Shown here piece by piece: positions 17,640-25,468 of a stretch of 37,401 nucleotides of DNA. The notes under the pieces are model-generated. The model did no database searches. It was not told the DNA's origin and worked only from the letters and a program-made list of their open reading frames with translations. The translations under genes and the position numbers were made by a program. Origin of the DNA: CAVSDF01 sp963726715. Lineage in GTDB: Bacteria > Bacteroidota > Rhodothermia > Rhodothermales > BA12. The stretch lies in assembly GCA_963726715.1 (NCBI GenBank), contig CAVSDF010000012.1:1-37401 (forward strand). The letters are read 5' to 3'. How positions within the stretch are numbered: position 1 is the first letter of the stretch; the number at the start of each line of letters is the position of its first letter.

Positions 17640-20600
17640 ATGCTCACGCCCACCGACCTCGCCGACTTCCTCCGCGCCTGCGCCCGCATCCGAGGCTCCG
17701 GGGCGGCGTCGAAGGAGACGTCGTACTACGCGCCCCTCGAAGGCCTGCTCAACGCCGCCGGACGGGCGCTCGCGCCGCGCGTCGTCGGTCGTGGCGCAGC
17801 TCGCGCACCAGGGCGCCGCCGGGCACGCCGACTTCGGCCTCTTCACGCTCGACCAGCTCGAACGCGGCGAAGACCTCCGCGCCGTCAAGACCGGGGCAGG
17901 CGCCCGCGCGCGGCGTCGTCGAGGTGAAGAGCCCCGCCGAGCCGGTCGCCCGTCACCGTGTCGAGCGCGCAGGTGTCGAAGTACTGGGCGCGCTACCGGC
18001 AGGTGCTCGTCACCAACCTGCGCGAGTGGGCCTTCGTGGGGAGCGTCGCGTCCCCCGACGCCCCCGGCGGCAGCGCCCCGCGCGTGCTCGAACGCTTCAT
18101 GCTCGCCGCGGCGCGAGGCCGACTTCTGGGCGCTCTGCGCAGCGACCCGCGCCGCCTCGCGCGCCGACCGCGCCGCCGAGTTCGCGGCCTTTCTGGAACG
18201 CGCCCTCCGCCTGGGCGCCCCGCTCGACGCGCCCCGCGACCTCGCGTGGTTCCTCGCCTCCTACGCCCGGCAGGCCCGGCCGCGCATGGAGGCCGTGCCC
18301 GTCACCGCCCTCGGCGGCCTCCACGACGGCCTCCGCGACGCCCTCGGCCTCCGCTTCGACGGCGACAAGGGCGAGCGCTTCTTCCGCGCCACCGTCGTGC
18401 AGACGCTCTTCTACGGCCTCTTCTCGGCTGGGTGCTCTGGCACCGCGAGCGCCCCGACCGCACCGACACGCTTCTACTGGAAAGACGCCGACGGACTACC
18501 TCCACGTGCCCGTCCTCCAGCACCTCTTCGAGACCCTCTCGAAAGCGTCGACGCTCACGCATGCTCGACCTGCGCGACCTCGTCGAGCGGGCCGCCGAGA
18601 CGCTCGGGCGCGTCGACCGCGCGCGGTTCTTCGGGCGCTTCAACGTCGATGCCGAGGCCATCCAGTACTTCTACGAGCCGTTCCTCGAACAGTACGACCC
18701 CGTCCTCCGCAAGGACCTCGGCGTCTGGTACACGCCCCCGGAGATCGTCCGCTACATGGTCGCCCGCGTCGACGACGGTGCTGCGCGACGAACTGGGCAT
18801 CGAGGCGGGCTCGCCGACGAGCGCGTCGTCGTGCTCGACCCGTGCTGCGGCACCGGCGCGTTCCTCGTCGAGGTGCTGCGCCACATCCGCGCCACGCTCG
18901 ACGCGCAGGGCATCGACGCGCTCGCCGGCGCCGCCCTCAAACGCGCCGCCACGGACGCGCCTCGTCGGCTTCGAACTGCTCACCGCGCCCTTCGTCGTCG
19001 CCCACCTGCAGCTCGGCCTCGCCCTCCGCGCCGCGGGCGTGCCGCTTCCACGGCGACGAGCGCGCCGCCATCTACCTCACCAACGCCCTCACCGGATGGG
19101 TCGCCGCGCCGACCGACGCGCAGCACCTGCTCGACCTCGCCGCCAACTTCCGCGCGGAGGCCGAAGCCGCCGCCCGCGTCAAGCGCGAAGACCGCATCCT
19201 CGTCGTCCTCGGCAACCCGCCCTACGACGGCTACGCCGGGCCTCGCCATCGACGAAGAGCGCGACCTCGTCGGACGCCTACCGCGCCCACGCCCGGCCCG
19301 GCCTGCCACGCCCGCAGGGGCAGGGCCTCAACGACCTCTACGTGCGCTTCTTCCGCATGGCCGAGCGCGCCATCACCGACGACAACCGCAACGGCCTCGA
19401 CGACGACCTCGGGCGCACGGCGTCGTCTGCTTCGTCTCCAACAGCCGTGGCTCGACGGCCTCTCGCACCCGGCCATGCGCGACCGCTTCCTGACGGCCTT
19501 CGACGGCATGTGGATCGACAACCTCAACGGCGACAAGTACCGCACCGGCAAGACGACCCCCGACGGGCGCCCCGACCCGAGCGCCTTCTCGACCGCCGAC
19601 CAACCGCGAGGGCATCCAGGTGGGCACCGCCATCGCCACGCTCGCCCGCCGCCGCCCCGGCGCCTGTCGCAGAGCGGCCGAGGACGCGCACCGGACGGAG
19701 ACGGTGCAGTACCGCGACTTCTGGGGGACGCACAAACTCCGCGTCCTCGACGGTCTGGCCCGCGCCGACGTTCGGACGACGCCTCTGAGGCGTCGTCCGA
19801 ACCTCAGCAGGTCGGCCCGGCTCCCTCGCCGCCCTCGCCTTCCCCGCCGCGCCGCCCTACCGACGGTCACGCCCGACGTACGCCTCGGCCTCCCGTTCGC
19901 CCCGCGCGCCACCGAGCGACGGCTACCTCGACTGGCCGACGCTCCCCGACCTGTTCCCCGCCTCGTTCCCCGGCGTCAAGACGAGCCGAGACGAGCGCTC
20001 GTGGACGTGGACCGCGACGCGCTGGAACAGCGGATGCGCGTCGTACTTCGACCCGGCCCTGAGCGACACGGCTGTGCAGGCCGTCGTGCCCCGGTTGATG
20101 GACGTCCGGCGGGCGCTTCGACGCCCCGGCGTACGGAGCACCCTCACACGGCGTGGAATGCACCCGACCGGCATCCGGCGTTTCCTGTACCGACCGTTCG
20201 ACGTGCGCTGGCTCTACTGGGACCCGGACACGAAACTGCTCGACGAGAAGCGTGCCGAGTACGAGCCGCACGTGTTCGAGGGCAATGTGTGGATTGGCAG
20301 CACGCGCAGACGATCCGCGATGGACTTCGACCCGCCGGTCCGATGACCAGCGGTGATGGGAGACCTGCACATCGATGAACGGACTGCCATGATACTTCCC
20401 CCTCTACCTCACCGGCGACGTGACGACGGGCGGCGCGCGGCGGCCGAACCTCTCGACGCGGGCGGCGGCGTACCTCGCGGAGCACGGCGCCACCCCCGAG
20501 GACCTCTTCCACCACGCCCTCGCCACCCTCCACGCCCCCGCCTACCGCGCAGCGCAACGCCGGTGCCCTCCGGCAGGACTGGCCGCGCGTGCCGCTCCCC

Positions 20601-21156
20601 GCCACGCCCGCCGCCCTCCACGCGAGCGCCGCCCTCGGCCGCCGCGTCGCCGCCCTCCTCGACGTCGAGACCCCCGTGCCCGGCGTCACCAGCGGCGCCC
20701 TCGACCCCGCCCTCCGCGCCGTCGCCGCCCCCGCCGCCCTCGACGGCCGCACCCTCGGCGCCACCCCCGCCGACTTCGCCGTGACCGCCCGCTGGGGCTA
20801 CACGCGGCCACACCGGGCAGGTGATGCCGGGGCCGGGCCGCACCGCCGCCCGTCCGCTCCCCGCCGCCTCGACGCCGCCCTCGGCCCCGCCGCCCGCGAC
20901 GTGCTCTGGAGCGACACCGCCGCCTGGACCGCCGTGCCCGACGCCGTCTGGGGCTACACGCTCGGCGGCTACCCGGTGCTCAAGAAGTGGCTCTCGTACC
21001 GCAGCCTCGCCGTCCTCGGCCGCCCCCTCCGGTTGCGACGAGGTGCAGGCCTTCACCGCCATCGCCCGCCGCATCGCCGCCCTCCTCCTCCTCGCCCCCG
21101 CCCTCGACGCCGCGCATGCGGCAGCCGTGGCGCCCCCACCGGCTTCTACGCCCTGA
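17640..21156 (+). pseudogene. Single-chain restriction-modification enzyme (type IIG / type ISP-like), heavily frameshifted
   Basis: From the ATG at 17640 a protein of about 1170 residues can be followed by switching frame at least 18 times. Its order is: an N-terminal PD-(D/E)XK-type nuclease (YYAPLEGLLNAAG, GHADFGLFTLDQL, VVEVKSPAEP), a helical region, an N6-adenine methyltransferase (VWYTPPEIVRYMV, motif I VLDPCCGTGAFLVEVLRHI, motif IV LGNPPYDGYAG, GVVCFVSN), and a C-terminal specificity domain (IDNLNGDKYRTGK, YRPFDVRWLYWDPDTKLLDEKR, VWGYTLGGYPVLKKWLSYR). The methyltransferase and C-terminal parts match type ISP enzymes, but no helicase is present. Such enzymes modify adenine at their site and cut unmodified DNA. 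Most breaks are single added bases (near 17789, 17895, 18490, 18955, 19045), some single losses (18428, 18808). Motifs are intact, so this is either recent damage or sequence error. Confidence 0.85.
19770..19802. repeat. Perfect 15-bp hairpin inside the restriction-modification gene
   Basis: GTTCGGACGACGCCT (19770-19784) and AGGCGTCGTCCGAAC (19788-19802) are exact inverted repeats around loop CTG. In the frame that best fits the protein it encodes DDASEASSE, a probable linker between the methyltransferase and specificity parts. A stem this long and perfect within coding sequence is unusual. It may come from a foreign insertion, a fold-back sequencing artefact or a functional mRNA structure. 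Confidence 0.9.
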
Positions 21157-21172
21157 ACGGGCTCCGAAGCGT

Positions 21173-21215
21173 CCTCCCCCGCTTGCGGGGGAGGTGCCCG
21201 AAGGGCGGAGGGGGC
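21173..21215 (+). repeat. GC-rich palindromic repeat, copy C (short form)
   Basis: The 10-bp arms CCTCCCCCGC/GCGGGGGAGG enclose loop TT (21173-21194), followed by TGCCCGAAGGGCGGAGGGGG. The left part seen in copies B and D is missing. It lies 17 bp after the end of the restriction-modification gene and 94 bp before the DUF559 gene, in the same orientation as copy D on the other side. Confidence 0.88.
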
Positions 21216-21308
21216 TGGAAGGTGCGGGGGAGGGAGACCCGAAGAAAGCTGGAACGGAGAGGTTACGCGGCCACCCGGAGCGCATCTGAAGGTGCGTCCC
21301 CCACGCCG

Positions 21309-21689
21309 ATGCGCCCGCTCCACGACGCCCCCTTCATGCGCGACCGCCGCCGCGCCCTACGTCGGCGCCAGACACCGAGCGAGGTGCGGCTCTGGCAGGT
21401 GCTGCGCGACCGCCAAACCGGCGGATGGCGCTTTCGGCGCCAGCACAGCGTCGGGCCCTACGTCCTCGACTTCTACTGCGTCGCTGCCCGCGTGGGCGTC
21501 GAAGTGGACGGGGGCATCCACGCCCGGCCCGAGGTGGCGGCCTACGACGCGGCGCGTACGGCGTGGCTGGCCGACCGGGGCGTTCGGATCGTTCGAGTAC
21601 CCAACGCCGCCGTTCTCCGCGACGCCGGGGCCGTTGCCGACGAGATCGCCGCCCTGCTGGCAGCCTTGCATCCAACCCACACGGCCTGA
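21309..21689 (+). CDS. DUF559 (Vsr-like) endonuclease-domain protein
   Basis: The gene encodes 126 residues from the ATG at 21309; a second ATG at 21336 is also possible. The sequence has the complete DUF559 pattern: RRRQTPSEVRLWQVLRDRQ with E25, WRFRRQHSVGPYVLDFYC with D54, VGVEVDGGIH with E65, D67 and H71, then WLADRGVRIVRVPNAAVL. The family shares the fold of the Vsr mismatch endonuclease, and these acidic residues match the expected metal-binding site. Its biological role is not established. The frame is intact even though the gene just upstream is full of indels. It is bracketed by copies C and D of a palindromic repeat in the same orientation, suggesting gene and repeats form a unit. 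The DNA target is unknown. Confidence 0.92.
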   Translation: MRPLHDAPFMRDRRRALRRRQTPSEVRLWQVLRDRQTGGWRFRRQHSVGPYVLDFYCVAARVGVEVDGGIHARPEVAAYDAARTAWLADRGVRIVRVPNAAVLRDAGAVADEIAALLAALHPTHTA

Positions 21690-21705
21690 GCGTGCCTGCC
21701 GGTTG

Positions 21706-21790
21706 GCCCCCACCTGCCGCTGCGCGCTGCACGCGCTCCGCGGCGGTCCTCCCCCGCTCGCGGGGGAGGTGCCCGAAGGGCGGAGGGGGC
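21706..21790 (+). repeat. GC-rich palindromic repeat, copy D
   Basis: This is a full-length unit: CCCCCACCTGCCGCTGCGCG, the GCGCG-CTGCA-CGCGC hairpin, the main hairpin at 21748-21769 (10-bp arms, loop TC) and TGCCCGAAGGGCGGAGGGGG. It differs from copy B mainly in the loop. It begins 16 bp after the DUF559 stop codon and ends one base before the convergent asparaginase stop codon, so it could serve as a bidirectional 3' end. Confidence 0.9.
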
Positions 21791-21791
21791 C

Positions 21792-22280
21792 TCACACCTC
21801 TTCGAAGCGGTTGGCGTCGCGGTTCTTGCGGACCTGGTCGTAGGGGAAGACCTGCCCGTTCATCGTCACGAACACGCCCGGCCCGAGCGTCTGCACGGCC
21901 GCGAAGGCGAAGCCGATGTTGAAGTCGGCGTCGGTGGCGCGGTGGAGGGCGGGCGAGAGGCTGCCGACGAAGACGACGGTCTTGCCCTTCGCCGCTGCGG
22001 CCTCGGCGACTGCCGCCGCAGTCTCGACCATCGTGTCGGTGCCGTGGGTGACGAGGATGCGCGTCTCCTCGCACAGGCCGACGTGCGCGGCCACGAGGGC
22101 GCGGTCGTCGCCGGTGAGGTCGAGGCTGTCCTTCTGGAGCAGCATCAGCACGCGGTGCGGCGTCGTCGCCCCGGCCTCGCGCAGGATCATCGCCACCTGC
22201 GGCTCGCCGACGCTGTAGCGGCTGCGCGCGTCGAAGTACACCTTGTCGATGGTGCCGCCGGTGGTGAGGATGAGGATCAT
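21792..22280 (-). CDS. Asparaginase-like protein, N-terminal domain only
   Basis: The gene encodes 162 residues. The ATG at 22280 directly precedes the diagnostic MILILTTGGTIDKVY. The second signature (ETRILVTHGTDTMVETA, about residues 72-88) and KTVVFVGSLSPALHRATDADFNIGFA (quoted in part) complete the N-terminal asparaginase domain. Type I and II asparaginases have about 330 residues with a second domain that helps the active site of a neighbouring subunit; that domain is absent. One-domain forms are known as uncharacterised proteins, so this is probably a full gene and not a truncation. Deamidating activity is unproven. It follows yceH on the same strand after a 118-bp gap with an inverted repeat. 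Confidence 0.88.
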   Translation of the reverse strand: MILILTTGGTIDKVYFDARSRYSVGEPQVAMILREAGATTPHRVLMLLQKDSLDLTGDDRALVAAHVGLCEETRILVTHGTDTMVETAAAVAEAAAAKGKTVVFVGSLSPALHRATDADFNIGFAFAAVQTLGPGVFVTMNGQVFPYDQVRKNRDANRFEEV

Positions 22281-22310
22281 GGGGAGGGGGAGATGGAGAG
22301 TGGTGGGTTG

Positions 22311-22378
22311 GTGGGTTGGTGAGTGGGGAACGTGGACGAGATCGGAGGCCGGAGGAAACGGCCTTCTCACCAACCCAC
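22311..22378. repeat. 13-bp inverted repeat between yceH and asparaginase genes
   Basis: GTGGGTTGGTGAG (22311-22323) and CTCACCAACCCAC (22366-22378) are exact inverted repeats with a 42-base loop. CTCACCAACCC occurs once more at 22382-22392, and GGGTTGGTGGGTTGG is itself repetitive. It lies between the yceH stop and the asparaginase start, so it could be a terminator-like or attenuator structure. Confidence 0.65.
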
Positions 22379-22398
22379 ACTCTCACCAACCCGCATCG

Positions 22399-23049
22399 TC
22401 ACTCGAACTGCTGCCGGAACGCCTCGAACGCGGCTTCGAGCGCCTCGATGCGCGCCCGCAGCGCCTCGACATCGTCGGAGAGGGCGCCGACGGAGGTCGT
22501 GGAGGAGGACGCGATGGGTGCGTCGTCGGCGTCGGGGTCTGGCTCCCCGGCGAGGCGGTGCGCCCAGCGCGGCTCGCGGCGTCCGGGGAGTTCGGCGACG
22601 AGCGGCGCCTGGCGCGTGGCGAGGCGCTCGACGACGGCCTCGACATCGGCGGGCGTGTCGAAGGTGTGCATCCGCACGCACCGCGCGCGCAGTTCGCTGG
22701 CCGTCTGCGGGCCGCGCAGCATCAGTTCGGCGAGGACGGCCTTGTCGGCGCTCGTGAGGTCGTAGACGCCGCCCGCGAGGGCGCGGTACTTGGCCACGCG
22801 CATCCCCATCCCCGTCTGCTCGGCCGCCAGGCGCCGCCCGATGAGCCGCGCGAGCGCCGCCTCGACCTCGGCCGCGTCGTAGGCGACGACCGGCTCGCGG
22901 TTCGACTTCTGGTTGCACGCCGCCACGAGCGCGTTGACGGTGAGCGGGTAGGCGTCGGGCGTCGAGAGCGCCTTTTCGAAGAGCGCCCCGAGCACGCGCA
23001 CCTCGGAGGCGGCGAGCACCGGGAGGGCGTCGGGCGAGGAATCGGACAT
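22399..23049 (-). CDS. yceH: YceH/DUF480 family winged-helix protein
   Basis: The gene encodes 216 residues from the ATG at 23049. The N-terminal part matches the family closely: VRVLGALFEKALSTPDAYPL, VNALVAACNQKSNREPV and VEAALARLIGRRL (about 15-75). A second winged-helix-like part follows (KYRALAGGVYDLTSADKAVLAELMLRGPQT quoted in part, then RCVRMHTFDTPADVEAVVERLA). An acidic linker and a short C-terminal coiled coil (about 185-216, ALRARIEALEAAFEAFRQQF) end the protein. The family is conserved across bacteria, and its function is not established. The coiled coil suggests oligomerisation. The gene overlaps no neighbour, and a strong palindrome lies about 100 bp upstream of its start. Confidence 0.93.
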   Translation of the reverse strand: MSDSSPDALPVLAASEVRVLGALFEKALSTPDAYPLTVNALVAACNQKSNREPVVAYDAAEVEAALARLIGRRLAAEQTGMGMRVAKYRALAGGVYDLTSADKAVLAELMLRGPQTASELRARCVRMHTFDTPADVEAVVERLATRQAPLVAELPGRREPRWAHRLAGEPDPDADDAPIASSSTTSVGALSDDVEALRARIEALEAAFEAFRQQFE

Positions 23050-23149
23050 GGGATCGGGGTCGGCGTCGGGCGAATCTACGGCCCCGATGCGGCGGCGGCG
23101 GTCCGGGGGCGGGGCGCGCGTCGTCGTGGCCGTCGGGCCGTCGGGGGGC

Positions 23150-23178
23150 GTAGAGACGCATCGGCGATGCGTCTCTAC
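23150..23178. repeat. 29-nt near-perfect palindrome
   Basis: GTAGAGACGCATCG and CGATGCGTCTCTAC pair over 14 bp around a single G, effectively 13 bp with a three-base loop. It lies in the divergent gap between yceH and the unknown plus-strand gene, about 90 bp from its start. Related but decayed sequences are at 11662-11690, with single arms near 27100 and 27437. It could be an operator or a mobile palindrome. Confidence 0.85.
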
Positions 23179-23239
23179 CACGCGTCGCGCCGCCACCGAA
23201 CCCCACACGCGCACCGCGCCTCGCCCCACCGAACCCTCC

Positions 23240-24075
23240 GTGGCGAAACCCACCCCCGGCTCGCGCCTACGCACCGTCCCTCCCCCGCCCCCTCCGCCCG
23301 TGGACGCCGCCTACGCCGACCTGCACGCCGAAGCCGACCGCCTCGCCGGTGGCCTGACCGACATCCCGCGGCGCGCCGCCCTCCACCTCGCGCTCTACCG
23401 GGGCAGCGCGCGGCAGCACCCGTTTCCGCTCCTCGCCCTCCACGGCGCCCTCTGGGGCGCGCGGTTCTTCGAGACGACCGGACGCCTCGGGCAGGCGCTG
23501 CGCGTCCGCTACTTCTACGACTGCCCAGGAGCGCGCCGAGCGGATGGCGCTGCTTGCGCGTTTTGCCGACGGATTCAAGGCCGTCAACCGCGCCGTCTTC
23601 CTCGACACGTACGCCAACTACCACTTCTCGCAGCGCTACGGACGCGAGCCCGGCGCCGACCGGATCGTCCGCCCGAGCCTCCTCGCGGCCCTCAACACCG
23701 TCCACGACGCCGTGCGGCGTGGCGCCGAGTTGCCCGACGGATACGCGGCGCGCGGTCTTCGAGCAGGCGCTGCGGTGGGAGCAGGAGGTGACGGTCGCGC
23801 CCGGCGTCGAGGCCGAGATCGCGCGCTTCGACTGCCCGATCCTGCGCCGCCTGTGCCTGAGCCCGGTCGTGCGCTTCGCCTTCTTCCCGCCCGCCCGCGC
23901 CTTCGTCTTCCGCAACTTCGGCGACCCCGCCGAGCGCATCCGCCGGGGGATGCAGGCCTACGACCTCGCCGCGCGCGCCGGATGGGACCGCGTCGAGGCC
24001 TCGCGCACCGCCTACGGCATCGACATCCCCACGCTCACGCCACGTCCAGCGACGGACGCAGCAGTCGCCGCGTGA
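23240..24075 (+). CDS. Protein of unknown function, two frameshifts
   Basis: A GTG at 23240 (or at 23300) begins about 278 residues read in three successive frames: AEADRLAGGLTDIPRRAALHL to ALRVRYFYD (quoted ends only), then ERAERMALLARFADGFKAVNR and FLDTYANYHFSQRYG, then FEQALRWEQEVTV and RFDCPILRRLCLSPVVRFAFFP to the stop at 24075. The breaks near 23525 and 23752 each look like one added base. There is no signal peptide or clear TM segment. Aromatic residues are frequent. I do not recognise the family with confidence. Its last 41 bases overlap the end of the convergent membrane-protein gene. Confidence 0.65.
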
Positions 24076-24779
24076 GCACGACGTGTCCGGCGAGGGCGAT
24101 GGGGACGAGCACGGCGGGCAGCCACACGTAGGGCGCGAAGAGCACCCACGTGTTCAGCGCCGCCGGATCGTCGCCGAAGGCCCGCACGAGCGGCGAGGCG
24201 GCGACCGAGACGCCGACGATGGTGGCGAGGAGAACCATCCCGCCCACGTTGAACGCCCAGAGCACGCCGCGCGGCACCCGCGCGCCGCGCGCGAGCAGCA
24301 CGGCCGAGCACGAGCGCCGACGCGCCGGTGAGGATGTCGAGGTTGACACCGCCCGCGCCGACGTCGAACGACATCGCGCGCGGCATCACGCCGAGTCGCG
24401 CCGCGCGGTGCATGACGAGTTCGAGCGGCAGCCGGAACGCGTGCAGCCCGACGAGCGCCGCCATCGACACCGACGCCGCGGCCTCTCGTCCCCACCGCGA
24501 CAGCCCGAACGCGAGCGCGAGGCCGAGTCCGAGCGCGAGCACGCCGACGATGGGCGGCGGCCGCACGTCGAAGCGCACGAGCAGCCCGGCGTTCGCCGCG
24601 ACCGCCGTCGCCGCCATCACCGCGAGCGCCCCGCCGAGGAGAATCATCCGCCGCCGCCCCCGAACCGCCTCGTCACCCGCCGCGAACAGCGCCGCCCACA
24701 CCACCGAGACGACGACCGCGAGGAGTGCGATGCCCGCCGCCACGAGCGGGTCGAAGAGCGGAGGCTGGATCGGCGGCAT
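24035..24779 (-). CDS. Integral membrane protein of unknown function, one frameshift
   Basis: From the ATG at 24779, about 247 residues make roughly seven TM helices: VAAGIALLAVVVSVVWAALF, ILLGGALAVMAATAVAANAG, IVGVLALGLGLALAFGL, then LHAFRLPLELVMHRAARLGVMP (quoted in part), DILTGASALVLG, and after a break near 24305, VLWAFNVGGMVLLATIVGV and WLPAVLVPIALAGHVVL to the stop at 24035. The FRLPLELVMH...VMP...DILTG pattern recurs in uncharacterised membrane proteins I recall from Bacteroidota. No catalytic motif is visible. It is the last of a same-strand run behind the acyl-CoA carboxylase and toxin-antitoxin genes, 21 bp after the antitoxin stop. Confidence 0.7.
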
Positions 24780-24800
24780 CGGTTTCGGAGTGATGGCCCG

Positions 24801-25016
24801 TTAGCGACGGACGGCGTCGCGGCGACGGGCGTCGTCGAGCAGTGCGTCCAGCGGCGGGTCCTCGCCGATCAGGTCGTCGCGCTCGGCGGTGTAGTCTCCG
24901 TACCCGCTCTGGTACTGCGCGAGAAACCGGAGCGTCCGCGCAAGTCCAAGCTCGCGCGTGAGAACGGCGATGGCCTCTGCGGTGAGGCGGTCGAGCGGTT
25001 CGGCGGAGGCGGTCAT
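24801..25016 (-). CDS. Probable antitoxin partner of the PIN toxin
   Basis: The gene encodes 71 residues. The sequence LGLARTLRFLAQYQSGYGDYTAER, quoted in two parts as LGLARTLRFLAQ and GYGDYTAER, matches a small-protein pattern often found next to PIN-domain genes. There is no visible DNA-binding motif. The C-terminus is charged and probably unstructured (DDARRRDAVRR), as in antitoxin tails that wrap the toxin. Its ATG overlaps the toxin stop by four bases (ATGA), so the two are translated together. The antitoxin role is inferred from this coupling. The order is toxin first, which is less common in type II modules. Confidence 0.7.
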   Translation of the reverse strand: MTASAEPLDRLTAEAIAVLTRELGLARTLRFLAQYQSGYGDYTAERDDLIGEDPPLDALLDDARRRDAVRR

Positions 25017-25462
25017 GGTGCGCTGAGAAGATCGACGAGTGCGAAGGGCGCAACGACGCGAGTCGCGCCGGTGTTCAGCGCCGCCGCGCGGCGCAGCAGC
25101 CGGTCGTCGGTGGTGCAGAAGAGGTCAGAGGCGGCCTCAACGGCGCACGCAAGGTGCAGGGCATCGAGCCGCCGAAGGCCGCCGGTCTCGTACGCCGCCG
25201 CACGCATGGCGACCGCGTCGGTGACGTTCGCATGCACGCTGGCGAGGGCGAGCACCGCTTCGGCGTGGGCACGGCGGCGCGGGTACGGGTTGCGCTGCGT
25301 CTCGATCTCGTGCGCCGCAGACGCCACCAGCACCGCCTCACCCCGTTCCACGCGCTCGATCACGCCCGCGACGATGTCGGCTTCCAGGCGCACGCGCAGG
25401 TTCGACAGGTCGTCGAGCGGGCGCTGGATGGCGCAGATGTCGAGGTAGATGCGGATCGCCAC
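25013..25462 (-). CDS. PIN-domain protein, probable toxin
   Basis: The gene encodes 149 residues from a GTG at 25462. PIN-type acidic residues are in place: D8 in IYLDICAIQRPLDD, E52/E54 in AAHEIETQRNP, D100 in LRRLDALHLACAVEA and D119/D120 in FCTTDDRLL. PIN toxins are Mg-dependent RNases that cut tRNA, rRNA or mRNA. The start codon comes only six bases after the stop of the acyl-CoA carboxylase gene on the same strand, so transcription is probably shared. The gene overlaps the antitoxin by four bases. The frame is intact, unlike the carboxylase upstream. The target RNA is unknown. Confidence 0.82.
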   Translation of the reverse strand: MAIRIYLDICAIQRPLDDLSNLRVRLEADIVAGVIERVERGEAVLVASAAHEIETQRNPYPRRRAHAEAVLALASVHANVTDAVAMRAAAYETGGLRRLDALHLACAVEAASDLFCTTDDRLLRRAAALNTGATRVVAPFALVDLLSAP

Positions 25463-25468
25463 CGGTCG

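Noticed and set aside
16033..17640. Long plus-strand open frames running into the restriction-modification gene
   Set aside because: Only the part after the ATG at 17640 resembles the enzyme family. Upstream it reads through repeats and the antisense of the gene at 16504.
23240..24075. Assignment of the unknown protein to DUF2515
   Set aside because: Only a vague likeness in the aromatic-rich middle (NR..FLDTYANYHF) was noticed, which is too weak to name a family.
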